In this document: piece by piece, positions 17,329 to 27,383 of the stretch
How positions within the stretch are numbered: position 1 is the stretch's first letter
Layout: each line of letters begins with the position of its first letter
Made by a program: the position numbers and the translations under genes
Notes under the pieces: model-generated
Told to the model about the DNA's origin: nothing
The model's database searches: none
Seen by the model: the letters and a program-made list of their open reading frames with translations, nothing else
DNA from: CALOBA01 sp942491465
GTDB taxonomy: Bacteria; Pseudomonadota; Gammaproteobacteria; Chromatiales; Chromatiaceae
Reading direction: 5' to 3'
Assembly: GCA_942491465.1 (NCBI GenBank)
Contig: CALOBA010000008.1
Coordinates: 1-64,000 of the forward strand
Length of the DNA: 64,000 nt

Positions 17329-17429
17329 GGGGACCTCCGTCGATGGCGCGGGATGCGGGGGTGCGATGGCGCGGATGGTAGGCGCATCGGTGGCAATCTG
17401 CGTTGATCTGGATTGGTCTCGGCTCCGGC

Positions 17430-18842
17430 TCAGAGCAGGTCGAAGTCGTAGTTGACGATGACGCGGTAGTCCATCTGATCCACGGCCCCCGGGCCGGAGG
17501 CGTTGATCACGGCCATGCGCCCGCGCACCCAGAGCCCGTCGAGGCGCCCGTGCTTGGGTCTCCAATCCAGCGTCAGGTCCAGCTCGTCTGTGTCCACACG
17601 GGCATTGCCGCCGCGCTCGGGGGTGTCGCCGACGGTGTAGTTGACGAAGCCGCTGACGCCGGCGAGGCCGATGCGGGCGAAGTCGTAGGCGGCGCCGACG
17701 CGCCAGGCGCGCTCGCCGGCGCGGTCGAAGTCCTCGACGATGACGCTGTTGTAGCTGGGGACGCCGCCCCAGGGGTTCTGGATGTCGGCGCCGTTGCCGG
17801 TGTCGGTGTAGGCCAAGGTGAGGGTGGCGCCATAGGCACCGATGTCGAACTTGCCGCCGAGCTGATAGGTCTGGAAGCGGCCGATCAGGGCCTCGCCGAC
17901 GCTGCGTTGATCCGTGTACTGGACGGAGAGACGCATCTCCAGCTCGGCCTCGTCGTCGGTGGGGGTCAGGGCGGCGGTGGCCTCGGTATAGAAGGTGTTG
18001 AAGGTGTCGATGCCGAAGATGTCGATGGCGCCGACGTCGGCGCGCTCCCCGAAGTGCCAGCGTGCGCCGAGCACGCCGGCGCCGCGTTTCGCATCGGCGC
18101 CGGCGGCGGTGGCCAGGGACTGCCAAGTCGATTCCGTGCGCCTTCTGATCTTGTCGACGTAGCCGAGCACATAGTTGAAGCGCTTGGCGTCGCGATCGAG
18201 CAGCAGATACGCCTCGAAGGTGTTCGGCGTCATCCGGGTGTCGTGCTTGTTCAGGTAGGGCAGTTCCAAGCCCTGCCGCCATAGCTGCAGGTAGCTGGTA
18301 CCGAAGGGCCGCAGCACCAGATAGCTCTCCCCGAGCACCGTATAGCCATCCTGCACCGGCGCCAAGAGCCCGCTGCCGGGCTTGTCTTTGGGCGCATAGA
18401 CGGGCTGGCTGGTGTAGAGCGTGCCGCCGAACCCGAGTCGCTCCCGCCACAGCCCCGATCTGAAGCTCAGCGAGCCGCCGGCGGCCCAAGCCTGGCTGTC
18501 GGTCCCGCCGTCGCGCAGCCGCTCCAGATAGTAGGTGCGGAACTGCCCGCCGAGCTTGGCCCCGTCCAGGAGCCCCGATACCGGGCCCTTGGGCGCCGGC
18601 GCGGGGCTGGCATCTACCTTGAAGGGTGCGGGCTTGTCCGGCCGACCTAGATAGTCGATGGCCGCATCCAGCTCCTCCGGGGACTCTACCAACGGGCCCT
18701 TTCGGGTCAGATAGTCCGGCTCGCTGGCATGGATGGACGACGCGGCGACCAGCAGCAGTGCCGTGGCCAACAGCAAAGCGACATGCGGTGGAACACGCAG
18801 CGGTCCGAGCGGGGACCGCAGCGACAACGACAGCGGTTGCAT
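17430..18842 (-). CDS. OprD-family outer-membrane porin
   Basis: 470 residues. An N-terminal signal sequence (hydrophobic stretch ending SSIHASEP) is followed by alternating beta strands ending in the aromatic tail VNYDFDLL. Family features include FRTYYLERLRDGG near the start and the central QPVYAPKDKPGSGLL segment. OprD porins admit small substrates such as amino acids or aromatic acids. The specificity-determining loops cannot be assigned here. It stands 102 bases from the Fe-S protein gene on the same strand. Confidence 0.8.
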   Translation of the reverse strand: MQPLSLSLRSPLGPLRVPPHVALLLATALLLVAASSIHASEPDYLTRKGPLVESPEELDAAIDYLGRPDKPAPFKVDASPAPAPKGPVSGLLDGAKLGGQFRTYYLERLRDGGTDSQAWAAGGSLSFRSGLWRERLGFGGTLYTSQPVYAPKDKPGSGLLAPVQDGYTVLGESYLVLRPFGTSYLQLWRQGLELPYLNKHDTRMTPNTFEAYLLLDRDAKRFNYVLGYVDKIRRRTESTWQSLATAAGADAKRGAGVLGARWHFGERADVGAIDIFGIDTFNTFYTEATAALTPTDDEAELEMRLSVQYTDQRSVGEALIGRFQTYQLGGKFDIGAYGATLTLAYTDTGNGADIQNPWGGVPSYNSVIVEDFDRAGERAWRVGAAYDFARIGLAGVSGFVNYTVGDTPERGGNARVDTDELDLTLDWRPKHGRLDGLWVRGRMAVINASGPGAVDQMDYRVIVNYDFDLL

Positions 18843-18866
18843 GCGTTGTTCAGCCTTTTGTTGATG

Positions 18867-19448
18867 CTAAGAAGCCTTGTTGAAATCCCCAAGGTCGGAT
18901 GACGGCGCAGGCCTATGGCGACGACGGATGAAGAGGGTGAAGACAAAGCCGATCGCCGCTGCTGCGGCGATTAAACTAACCGCCATCGCGTTGTCGTCGA
19001 TCCACGCCATACCGAAGCCGCTCAGGAGCAGGAATGCGCCGAACAGGGCCATCCGCCAGTCCAGGTAGATGCCCGAGAGGATGGCCGTGAGACCAAGCAC
19101 GTAGATGGTTACGAAGCCGTCCTGCTCATCATTGAGAAACGCCTGCAGGTTGTGGGTGTAGAGCAGTTGAATCACCAGCACCAGCGCCCCCCAATGCAGC
19201 ACTTGTTTGAGCAGGTAGGTCCAACGTGAGTCATTTGAGGTACCGCCGAAACGCCAACCGCCAATGATTGACACCAGCGCCACCAGGCCAATAAACACCT
19301 GCCAGTAGGTGCTGGTGCCGGCCGCATCGTGGCTGGTCATGGCAACCAGGCCCAAGGCCACGAGATAGAGGATGGCATAGGGGACGTGATAGAGCAAAAT
19401 ACGCATGGGGTTGAGTTTGTGATCAGCGATTGAACCGGATGTTGACAC
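18867..19448 (-). CDS. Multi-pass inner-membrane protein of unknown function
   Basis: 193 residues from GTG 19448, selected because GGAGGAG lies seven bases upstream; the in-frame alternative ATG encodes MRILLYHV. About six hydrophobic helices (for example YAILYLVALGLVAM, VFIGLVALVSIIGG, LIAAAAAIGFVFTLFI) separated by short loops, then a basic tail. No family recognised. Confidence 0.7.
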   Translation of the reverse strand: MSTSGSIADHKLNPMRILLYHVPYAILYLVALGLVAMTSHDAAGTSTYWQVFIGLVALVSIIGGWRFGGTSNDSRWTYLLKQVLHWGALVLVIQLLYTHNLQAFLNDEQDGFVTIYVLGLTAILSGIYLDWRMALFGAFLLLSGFGMAWIDDNAMAVSLIAAAAAIGFVFTLFIRRRHRPAPSSDLGDFNKAS

Positions 19449-19933
19449 GATGGTACTCCTCCACAACTTTCAAACCAGAGGGCAGGTGAACTGCGCGGAA
19501 CCGCACAGGGCACCCCGCAGCGGGCCGAACCAGTTTCGGCCGCGGTACTTAAGCTACGCGAAATGTTTCCGCTTTGCGCGCTGAAAAATGCCAGGACGGT
19601 ATTTTTCAACATCTCCCAATACCAATTTGCCGATGCGGGTCTCGACGCTCTCGGGCGCCGAGATCGACGCCAGCGCCCCCCTGGGCCGACGCCGTGACCG
19701 GCATGGCCGGGCAGAGCGCCAGGGCGCTGATCGACGTGAATATTGATGGGGATACGAGGTGGTTCATGGGCCTTGGCTCCTGGAAGAGGCGCAGCTACCG
19801 GACGGCAAGCGCAATGACGTTCGCGGAACGCGGATGCTACAGGATTCAGTTCGTAGATGGGTAGCGCTTGCGAAACCCAGCATTTCAGGAGTGATGCGAT
19901 ACCAGCGGTCGCTGGGTTTCGTACCTCAACCGA
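19449..19933. other. Gene-free stretch with a REP-like hairpin
   Basis: No supported gene. Near its end CGAAACCCAGC (19871-19881) and GCTGGGTTTCG (19911-19921) form a perfect 11-bp inverted repeat with a 29-base loop, placed just after the 3' end of the MscK-like gene. It may act as an mRNA 3'-end stabiliser or REP element. Confidence 0.5.
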
Positions 19934-22900
19934 CTATGGGCTGCTTGGTTCCATGTGCTCGATCTGAACCCGCAGCGGCTTGATGGTGTCGAGGTGCATG
20001 TCGCGCTGCGGGAAGGCGATGCTGATGCCGGCGGCGTTGAATTTGTCGTTGATGGCCTCGTTCAACTCACTGATGGTCTTGACACGCAGATCAATGGAAT
20101 CGACGAAGCAGCGCAGCAACAGGCCGAGGGCGTTGTCGCCGAAGGTCTCGAAGATCACCGACGGGGAAGGCTCATCGAGCACGTTGGGGTGTTCTTCGGC
20201 GGCCTCCTTTAGCAGGTCCATGGCCTGGCGGGCCGGTGATCCGTAGGCGATGCCGATGGCCAGCACCAGCCGCGTGGTCTGGTCCGACAGCGACCAATTG
20301 AGCAGTCGTCCGGTGATGAATTCCTTATTCGGCACCAGCAGTTCCTTGCCGTCGAAGTTGCGGATGGTGGTGGCGCGGATCTTGATCTTGGTGACCACGC
20401 CGTCGGTTTCGCCGACGGTGACGGCATCGCCGACGCGGATGGGCCGCTCGAACAGGATGATCAACCCGCTGATGAAGTTGGCGACGATCTCCTGCAGACC
20501 AAAGCCGATGCCGACGCTGAGTGCCGCGGCCAGCCATTGCACCTGCGACCAGCGCGCACCCAGCGTGCTGAGCACCAGCAACACCCCCGCGGCCACCACG
20601 ACATAGGTGGTCAAGGTGGTCAGGGTATAGCGGCCGGCAGCGGTCATGTGAAAGCGCTGCAGCAGCAGGATCTCCAACAACGCCGGGAGGCGGTCCGCCA
20701 GCACCCAGGTGCCGATGGCATACAGCACCGCCTGGCCGAGGTTGCCCAGCGTGATGGGCAACTGCTGCTCCGCACCATCGACGGTGACGGTACCGAACCA
20801 CAAGACCACATCGTCGAAGATGCGCAGCGCCGGCAAGGCGCTGAACCAGATCAGGTAGAGACCGACGACGGTCGAGGTGACCAGGAGGATGCGGATCAGC
20901 CCCCGCGTCTCGTTGCTCAGGGCGGTGATGTCCACCTCCTCCTCCTCGAACTGCAGCTCACCCATCTCGTTGAGGGCCTCGTGCTCTTCGGCTTCCTCAA
21001 GCTCGGTGCGTCGGCGTTCCATGGCGGCATCGAAGGCGAGGCGTCGTCGGGTGACCTGCAGCCAACGCAAGGCGAGCGCATTGGCCAATATCAGCGCGAA
21101 CAGGAACCAGAGCGTCACCAGGAACAGATAGGAAAAGGCGGTGGCCGTGTAGACATAACCGGTCCAGGCCAGCGCGATCAATGCCAGGGGAGACCCGACG
21201 AGCAACGGGTACCAGAGGAGGTAGGTGCGGAACATTATCGGGTAGTCGCCACGGGATGCCAGGTGCGCAAGCACGCCATGTCGGGGATGGAACACCCGGT
21301 ATAGGAACCAAGACAGCGGTAGGTAGGCAAGCACCAGCGCGAGCTTGGCCAGGGTGCCCCCGCTCTCGGCCTGATTGATACCCAGCGAGATATTCACGAT
21401 CAAGACCGCGACCACGAACGGCCAGACGAGCAGGCGCAGCTGGGTTCGCAGCAGCGTCAGGTTGCGCTCCGGCCAGCGGAAATGGGCCGCCGCCAACCCG
21501 TGCGGCCGGCAGATGGCGCCCAGGCTGAATAGGATGGAGAGATGCAGCGCGGCCCGCATCAGTGCATTGCCCAGGGCGTGGGACAGCGTGGTTGCGCCGG
21601 CGTCGACCTGGAGTTGCCAGCCCGCGGCCGCCAAGATGAGGGGCAGCGGGGCCACGAGCAGCAGGGTCAGGCCCAGTACCCGCCCGGTATGGTTCATGCG
21701 GTCGGTGGTGGGTTTGCCGATCCGCGGCGTGACCGACTCAATCGCGGCGATGATGGCTCGGCGTCGCACGAGCAGGACGCCGGCGCCGACAACGGCGAGC
21801 CAGAAGACGGGGCTGCCCGCGAGCTGCCGGCCGACCAGCTGCGGCAGGCCCGGCAGGTCCGCTTCCGCGAGCCGGCCGCTGAGGTCCCCCGGCATCGCGC
21901 GGATGTCCTCAAGTTGGATCGGTTTGGCATTGCGCAACCAGGGGAGTTGCTCGTCCAAGTAGGCGTCATACTCGGCGGCGGTTGCGAGCAACGCCTGCTC
22001 GGCCCGATCGAGCTCCCGCAGCTTGGCGAGGTAGAGACTGTTCGCATCCAATGCCGTGTCGAGCAGGGTCTGGCGTTGCTGGACAAGCTCCAGCAACTTC
22101 ACCTTCTGGGCCGCGATCTGCGCATCGGTCTGCGGCTCGATCTGGGCGTTGGTCTCGGGCTGCAACTCCACCGCCAGCCGCTCGACGGTTGTGTCTGCAT
22201 CCGCGATGCGTCGCGCCTCGGTGCGGTACTTCAACCGGCTTACGGTGAGGTCGGCGATCTCCGTCTTGCGCTGCGCGTCGTTTTGCACAAAGGCCCGCAG
22301 ATCGGGCAACGCGTCGAGCTGCTGCAACAGGATGCGGCCGAGATCGTCGTTGACCTCGCCGGACTCCAGGGTTTCCCGGGCATCCTGGTAATCGGCGTCG
22401 AGCTGCTCCGCGAGCTGCTCGAGATTCTTCCGCACCTGGTCCTGGGCCTTAAGCCGTTGGGTAATGTCGTTGACGTCCCGTGACAGCGCCGCATTTTCCG
22501 CGGACAACTCGACCAACACCGGGGGCATGCCCGCGAGCTCGCGCTGCGTCTGCTCGGCTTCGTTGGTTGCCTGCGCTGCCGCCTGACGGCGTTTGCGATC
22601 GATCAGCTCATCGAGCACCGAGATGCGCCCCCCGAGGGCGTCGATCTTGGTCTTTGCCCGATCGAATTTCGCCTCCAGCAGCTGGGTACGCAGGGGCAGG
22701 GTCGAGAGTTCCTGCTTGAGCATCGTGGCCTCGGTGGTCAGCGCCACGTAGCGCGTCTCCCGCACCCACTTTTGGGCCTGCGCAAAGGTGGGGCCTACAT
22801 CATCGGCGACCGGTGCCTGGACCTGTGCCGAGGCATCTTCGCGTTGTTGCGTCACCTCCGCCAGGCGTGGGCTGATGGCCTCCGGGCGCTGTTCGAGGGT

Positions 22901-23356
22901 TGCCAGACGAGATTCGTAGTCGGCGCGTCGCGCCTCGGCGGCGGTCAGGTCCGCTTGGCTCGTTTGCAACCGTTGCTCCAGATCGGGCAGCGGGGTGTCC
23001 GCCGTCACATCAGGGTCGTCTGTCGACTCGGCCTGGGCATCCGGCGCAAGCGCCGCGCGGATGGTCTGGATCTCGGCCGGTGCCCGCTCGGCCCTGCGCC
23101 GAAACGTGGCCGCGGATGCCGCGTTGTCCTTCGCCGCCTGTAGATTGCTCAAGGCCTTTTGGTAGAGCCCGATCAGCTGGGTCTTGGCCTCCTCGGTCCG
23201 GTCGGTCGCCGCCTCCGCTTCGGCGATCTTCGACTCCAGTACCTCTGAGGTGACCAACCATCCGGGCAGCGCGCTGTCGGCCGCTTGCGCTGAGGCGGCC
23301 GACGGCCAGACGGCCCACAGCATGCAGGCGATGACGAGGGGGACAATGGTGCGCAT
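19934..23356 (-). CDS. MscK/KefA-like mechanosensitive channel
   Basis: Large MscS-superfamily channel, 1140 residues from ATG 23356. A signal peptide is followed by a long periplasmic coiled-coil domain (about residues 25-490, many Glu/Gln/Arg heptads), many transmembrane helices (about 500-900) and the MscS pore and beta domain near the C-terminus: LSVGIGFGLQEIVANFISGLIILFE region, then RPIRVGDAVTVGETDGVV and TTIRNFDGKELLVPNKEFIT. It would vent solutes during hypo-osmotic shock. Single gene. Confidence 0.9.
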   Translation of the reverse strand: MRTIVPLVIACMLWAVWPSAASAQAADSALPGWLVTSEVLESKIAEAEAATDRTEEAKTQLIGLYQKALSNLQAAKDNAASAATFRRRAERAPAEIQTIRAALAPDAQAESTDDPDVTADTPLPDLEQRLQTSQADLTAAEARRADYESRLATLEQRPEAISPRLAEVTQQREDASAQVQAPVADDVGPTFAQAQKWVRETRYVALTTEATMLKQELSTLPLRTQLLEAKFDRAKTKIDALGGRISVLDELIDRKRRQAAAQATNEAEQTQRELAGMPPVLVELSAENAALSRDVNDITQRLKAQDQVRKNLEQLAEQLDADYQDARETLESGEVNDDLGRILLQQLDALPDLRAFVQNDAQRKTEIADLTVSRLKYRTEARRIADADTTVERLAVELQPETNAQIEPQTDAQIAAQKVKLLELVQQRQTLLDTALDANSLYLAKLRELDRAEQALLATAAEYDAYLDEQLPWLRNAKPIQLEDIRAMPGDLSGRLAEADLPGLPQLVGRQLAGSPVFWLAVVGAGVLLVRRRAIIAAIESVTPRIGKPTTDRMNHTGRVLGLTLLLVAPLPLILAAAGWQLQVDAGATTLSHALGNALMRAALHLSILFSLGAICRPHGLAAAHFRWPERNLTLLRTQLRLLVWPFVVAVLIVNISLGINQAESGGTLAKLALVLAYLPLSWFLYRVFHPRHGVLAHLASRGDYPIMFRTYLLWYPLLVGSPLALIALAWTGYVYTATAFSYLFLVTLWFLFALILANALALRWLQVTRRRLAFDAAMERRRTELEEAEEHEALNEMGELQFEEEEVDITALSNETRGLIRILLVTSTVVGLYLIWFSALPALRIFDDVVLWFGTVTVDGAEQQLPITLGNLGQAVLYAIGTWVLADRLPALLEILLLQRFHMTAAGRYTLTTLTTYVVVAAGVLLVLSTLGARWSQVQWLAAALSVGIGFGLQEIVANFISGLIILFERPIRVGDAVTVGETDGVVTKIKIRATTIRNFDGKELLVPNKEFITGRLLNWSLSDQTTRLVLAIGIAYGSPARQAMDLLKEAAEEHPNVLDEPSPSVIFETFGDNALGLLLRCFVDSIDLRVKTISELNEAINDKFNAAGISIAFPQRDMHLDTIKPLRVQIEHMEPSSP

Positions 23357-23553
23357 ATTTCTCGCTCTGTGACTTCCCGTGCGCCAAGGTTTCTTAAGAC
23401 GCAAAATGATTGCAGATGACTCAGGTCTCGACGATGGCGCAGCAGCGGAAGATCGCGTCCTGCTTGATGTGGTGTCGATCCCGATAGCGATAGCGACCCC
23501 GACGGCCCCGGGATCGGGTTTGGCTGCACCAACCCGACCCACGGAGCGGCTGC

Positions 23554-24396
23554 CTACCAGTGGAAGGTGGCCCCCAGGGTCGGGCCGGTCATGCGCAGAT
23601 CCATGTCGCGCTTCCCGCCGAAGTCGTAGGAGAGGTTGCGGACCGACAGGTTGACATCACCCCAGTCGAAGGCATAGCCCAGGCCCAGCAGCGCCTGCCA
23701 GGTCCAGTTCGATGATCCGCTGCCGACGTCCAGGTAGTAGGGCATGTACCAGCGACCGTCGCCGAACCGTACCCGGCCCTTGACCCCGAGGATGCCGTCC
23801 CACAGCGTGCGGTCGAAGGAGCTTTGTGTATGGATGTCGACATTGCCGCGGGACCCCACGAGGTCCAGCTCGAGCTCTGTGGCGATCCCTACGTAGCGAA
23901 ACCCGGCCAACACATCGAGGTCGACCTGGGGGTTGTGCACCAGCGTGCGGGCCCCGGCCAGTGTCCAGACGCTTGCCGAGAGGCTGGTCGTGGCGTCGCG
24001 GTAGAAGTTGCTCAGGGGCCGGCCCTCGGGGCCGGTGATGTTGCGCACCCGCGAGCGTTGAGCGCCGAAGTCGATGTAGATGACGTCGGTGAACACCGAC
24101 CAGTGGCCCTTGCGTACCTCGCCGGTGACCATGGCGCCGAATTCGAGATTTTGCAGATAGTCGTTCGGACCGATCGTGGTGCTGCCGGTTCGGAGCTTGC
24201 CGAGGTCGGACCCCAGCACGTGGCCGTCGATCTTGCCGTTGATGTTCGGCAGCCAGAGGTAGGGCGTCAGCGTGAAGTGCCAGTCGCCGTCGTAGGGATC
24301 GACCTTGCCCGCCGCAGGGGCGATGGCCGGCGACACCGACAGGCTGAGGGCCGCCAGCGCGGCGAGCATCCGATGGAGGGGTAGGTGTACTAGCAT
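23554..24396 (-). CDS. Outer-membrane beta-barrel protein, function unknown
   Basis: 280 residues: signal peptide (LAALAALSLSVSPAIAPAAG), then beta strands beginning WHFTLTPYLWLPNINGKI and ending GPTLGATFHW, a C-terminal aromatic typical of BAM substrates. Strand periodicity suggests an 8-12-stranded barrel. The WxFxxxPYLWxP start recurs in many uncharacterised proteobacterial barrels. Divergent from the patatin/Omp85 gene, with about 200 bases between them. Confidence 0.7.
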   Translation of the reverse strand: MLVHLPLHRMLAALAALSLSVSPAIAPAAGKVDPYDGDWHFTLTPYLWLPNINGKIDGHVLGSDLGKLRTGSTTIGPNDYLQNLEFGAMVTGEVRKGHWSVFTDVIYIDFGAQRSRVRNITGPEGRPLSNFYRDATTSLSASVWTLAGARTLVHNPQVDLDVLAGFRYVGIATELELDLVGSRGNVDIHTQSSFDRTLWDGILGVKGRVRFGDGRWYMPYYLDVGSGSSNWTWQALLGLGYAFDWGDVNLSVRNLSYDFGGKRDMDLRMTGPTLGATFHW

Positions 24397-24596
24397 GGCT
24401 TGGTTGCGTGATAGCGTGGATCAATAGACATCGCCTTGACAGGCTGGCGGAAGCAAAAATGCTGCCAGGCTTCGGCGCCTCGGTCTGACCACTTTACGCC
24501 AATCTGCGAGGTCGGCGACTTGCATCGTGACGCGGATTGGCGTTCATTGGAGGGTCTGTTGCCGATCACCCCCCGATGTCCGCGGAGAACTGTTCG

Positions 24597-26873
24597 ATGC
24601 CCCTTCCTTCCCCTGCCCGAGCGCCGGCGTTGTTGCTCGCGTTGATGGTCGTTTGCTGCGCGCCGCTGCTGTGCGTCTCCGATGCCTTTGCCGCCGGCGC
24701 CTCCCGGCCTCGGGTCGGCCTGGTGCTCGGCGGCGGCGGTGCCCGCGGCATGGCGCATATCGGCGTGCTCAAGGTGCTGGAGGAGATGCGCGTGCCGATC
24801 GACTGCATCGCCGGCACCAGCATGGGCGCGCTGGTGGGCGGCGGCTATGCCGCCGGCGTCTCCATCGACGAGATGACCGACCGTATCGGCGCCATCGACT
24901 GGAATGCCCTGTTCTCCGATGATCCGGCGCGCGTCGAGAAGCCCTACCGGGCCAAGCGCGACGACTTCGAGAATCTGTTCCGGCTGGAGCTCGGCCAGCG
25001 CGGTGCCGGCCTGTTGCTGGCCCCCGGCACCACCTCCGGCTACAAGTTCGAGTTTCTGCTGCGCGAGATGGTGCAGCAGGCCGGCAACTTCGCCGATCAA
25101 GACTTCGACGACCTGCCGATCCCGTATCGGGCCATGGGCACCAACATCGAGAACGGCACCAGCAAGACCTTCGTGCGCGGCGACCTGGTCAAGGCCATGC
25201 GCGCGAGCATGTCGGTGCCGGGGGTGATCGCGCCGGTGGAGATCGACGACGTGCTCTACGTCGATGGCGGCCTGTTGCAGAACGTGCCGGTGGCCGCGGC
25301 GCGGCGGGCCTGTGCCGATGTGGTGATCGCCGTCAACGTCGGCAGCCCGTTGTTGTCCCGCGACCGGCTCAACTCTGCGCTCGGCATCACGCTGCAGATG
25401 GTCTCCGTGCTGACGGAGCAGAACGTGCGGGTGTCGCTGGCGTCGCTGCGCCCGCGCGACATCTTGATCGAGCCCGAACTCGGTGACTTCAGCGCCGGGA
25501 ATTTCCAGGAGGGCATGTCGCTGATCCCGACCGGCGAGTCTGCCGCGCGCGCCAAGGCGCGGGCGTTGCGCCGGCTGTCGGTATCCGAGGAGGACTATCG
25601 TGCCTGGCGGACAGCGGTCGCCGCGCGCTTGCCGGAGGTGCCGCCGGTGACCGAGATTCGGGTGGTGGACAGCGGCGGGCGGGTCAATCCCAAGGTGATC
25701 GAGCGCGAGCTGTTGGAGACCCCCGGGGTTCGGCTGCGGCGCAGCGCCGACGGTGGGCTGACGTCGGCTGAGTTCAGCCTGGAGCACCTCGACAAACGCC
25801 TGGAGGAGATCTACGGCCGCGGTGATTTCGAACGCATGGACTATACGATGGTCGATCGCCAGGGCACGCGGACCGTGGAGGTGCGCGGGGTCGAGAAGTC
25901 CTGGGGGCCGAACTATGTCAAGTTCGGGCTCGGGCTCGCGTCCGATTCCCAACAGACCCGTTTCAACGTCAATCTGAGCCATCGCAGCACCTGGCTGAAT
26001 GCCCGCGGCGCGGAATGGCGCAACGATCTTCAGCTCGGCTATCGCAAATTCTTCACCAGCGAGTTCTTCCAGCCGTTCACGTTCAACAATTCCGCCTTCG
26101 TTGCCCCGCGCATCGCATGGCAGGACGAGCCCATCAGCTATTACCTCAACGGGAAGCGCATCGGCGAGTACCGGGTCAAATTTACCCGCGCCCAGGTCGA
26201 TTTCGGCGTGCAGAATCGGTTTGGCGAGGTACGCTTGGGTGCCTTCGCCGGGCGGCTGAAGGCGAATGAAGACTTCGGGCTGTTTCCGTTCGCACCGGAC
26301 TACAGCCTCACCCAGGTCGGTTACGACCTGAGCGCCGTCTATGACCAGATCGACAGTCCACGCTTCCCCCGCGACGGCGTGCTGGCGCGGCTGCGCAGCT
26401 TCGGCACCGTGGGCGGCTGGGGTTCCGGCGACGACTACAACAAGAGTGAGCTGATGGTGCTGGGGGCCAAGAGCTTCGGTAAGCACGCGTTGCAGCTCGC
26501 CGGCTACGTTGGCACCACCGGCTATGGCAAGCTGCCGGCCTACGATCCGTTCCTGCTGGGTGGTTTCCTGCGCGGCTCCGGCTATCAGATGGACGAACTG
26601 ATCGGCAGTCGCGTGGGCCTGGCCCGGGCCGTCTACAGCTACCGGCTGGCGTCGCTGCCGTCGGTGCTGGGCCGTGGGGTGTTTCTGGGTGGGTCGTTGG
26701 AGGCAACGCAGGCGTCCATCGGCACCGAGATCGACGGCGGCACCAAGTTCCGGCCCTCGGCCAGTCTGTTCCTTGGCGCGGACACGTCCCTCGGCCCGGC
26801 CTTCTTGGCCTGGGGCCAGGCCTTCAGCGACGATGATCCGGGCACCCTTTACTTGATGCTCGGTACGCCCTGA
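24597..26873 (+). CDS. Patatin-like phospholipase fused to Omp85 barrel (PlpD type)
   Basis: 758 residues. ATG 24597 is preferred: GGAG lies upstream and a clean signal peptide follows (ALLLALMVVCCAPLL). The patatin domain has the oxyanion loop GGGGARGMAH (near residue 45), nucleophile GTSMGALVGG (Ser near 75) and catalytic Asp in YVDGGLLQN. A POTRA-like segment (about 330-410, VTEIRVVDSGGRVNPKVIER) precedes a C-terminal beta barrel (about 430-758). This is the type Vd architecture of Pseudomonas PlpD, in which a lipase is carried by its own Omp85-like barrel. All catalytic residues are intact. Confidence 0.92.
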   Translation: MPLPSPARAPALLLALMVVCCAPLLCVSDAFAAGASRPRVGLVLGGGGARGMAHIGVLKVLEEMRVPIDCIAGTSMGALVGGGYAAGVSIDEMTDRIGAIDWNALFSDDPARVEKPYRAKRDDFENLFRLELGQRGAGLLLAPGTTSGYKFEFLLREMVQQAGNFADQDFDDLPIPYRAMGTNIENGTSKTFVRGDLVKAMRASMSVPGVIAPVEIDDVLYVDGGLLQNVPVAAARRACADVVIAVNVGSPLLSRDRLNSALGITLQMVSVLTEQNVRVSLASLRPRDILIEPELGDFSAGNFQEGMSLIPTGESAARAKARALRRLSVSEEDYRAWRTAVAARLPEVPPVTEIRVVDSGGRVNPKVIERELLETPGVRLRRSADGGLTSAEFSLEHLDKRLEEIYGRGDFERMDYTMVDRQGTRTVEVRGVEKSWGPNYVKFGLGLASDSQQTRFNVNLSHRSTWLNARGAEWRNDLQLGYRKFFTSEFFQPFTFNNSAFVAPRIAWQDEPISYYLNGKRIGEYRVKFTRAQVDFGVQNRFGEVRLGAFAGRLKANEDFGLFPFAPDYSLTQVGYDLSAVYDQIDSPRFPRDGVLARLRSFGTVGGWGSGDDYNKSELMVLGAKSFGKHALQLAGYVGTTGYGKLPAYDPFLLGGFLRGSGYQMDELIGSRVGLARAVYSYRLASLPSVLGRGVFLGGSLEATQASIGTEIDGGTKFRPSASLFLGADTSLGPAFLAWGQAFSDDDPGTLYLMLGTP

Positions 26874-27012
26874 TCGCGGCGGGTGCGGAAGGCTCCGGCG
26901 CCCCCTCGATCTACTCGACTTGGCCCACTCAGGGCGCACTCGCCGGGAAGCCGGCGCGGCGCCGGCCCTCAGACGGGGCGGGTGATTGTGGGGGGTCCGA
27001 CCTTTCTGGGGC

Positions 27013-27045
27013 AAAGAAAAAGGGGCTACGGTTTCCCGTAACCCC
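27013..27045 (-). terminator. Rho-independent terminator of the tRNA run
   Basis: Read on the minus strand: stem GGGGTTACGG, loop GAAA (a GNRA tetraloop), stem CCGTAGCCCC with one mismatch, then TTTTTCTTT. It follows tRNA-Lys, the last of four minus-strand tRNA genes, with one 98-bp element in between. Confidence 0.8.
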
Positions 27046-27053
27046 TTGACTTA

Positions 27054-27151
27054 GGATCGGTTCAGAAACAAGTGGCGCAGACGCCCGCTCGCTGAACCTT
27101 TTGATTGGCCAGTTCGTGGTTGCGTCTGCACCACTTGTTTCTGAACCTTGA
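27054..27151 (+). mobile_element. 98-bp palindromic element, copy 2 (target repeat CTTA)
   Basis: Same length and arms as the copy at 16016. CTTA at 27050-27053 and 27152-27155 flanks it. It lies between the terminator and the 3' end of tRNA-Lys; its right target repeat ends three bases before the mature CCA end. Confidence 0.9.
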
Positions 27152-27157
27152 CTTAAT

Positions 27158-27233
27158 TGGTGGGCCGTGAAGGATTCGAACCTTCGACCAATGGATTAAG
27201 AGTCCACTGCTCTACCAGCTGAGCTAACGGCCC
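27158..27233 (-). tRNA. tRNA-Lys (anticodon CTT)
   Basis: Minus-strand cloverleaf with acceptor GGGCCGT/ACGGCCC, an encoded CCA, D-loop AGCTCAGCTGGTAGAGC, anticodon loop CTCTTAA (CTT) and T-arm GGTTCGAATCC. It is bracketed by two copies of the 98-bp element. Confidence 0.95.
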
Positions 27234-27248
27234 TAAGAACTTGCCTTG

Positions 27249-27346
27249 GGATCGGTTCAGAAACAAGTGGCGCAGACGCCCGCTCGCGGGACCTTTTGAT
27301 TGGCCGTTTCGTGGTTGCGTCTGCACCACTTGTTTCTGAACCTTGA
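27249..27346 (+). mobile_element. 98-bp palindromic element, copy 3 (target repeat CTTG)
   Basis: Flanked by CTTG at 27245-27248 and 27347-27350. The loop differs slightly from the other copies (CTCGCGGGACC). It lies just upstream of the tRNA-Lys 5' end, inside the tRNA transcription unit. Confidence 0.9.
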
Positions 27347-27383
27347 CTTGTGTCGCTGCATCCTGTTCAGCGATCCTGCATTT

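Noticed and set aside
24390..27014. 874-codon minus-strand frame opposite the patatin/Omp85 gene
   Set aside because: The plus-strand protein carries intact catalytic motifs; the antisense frame is a GC artefact.
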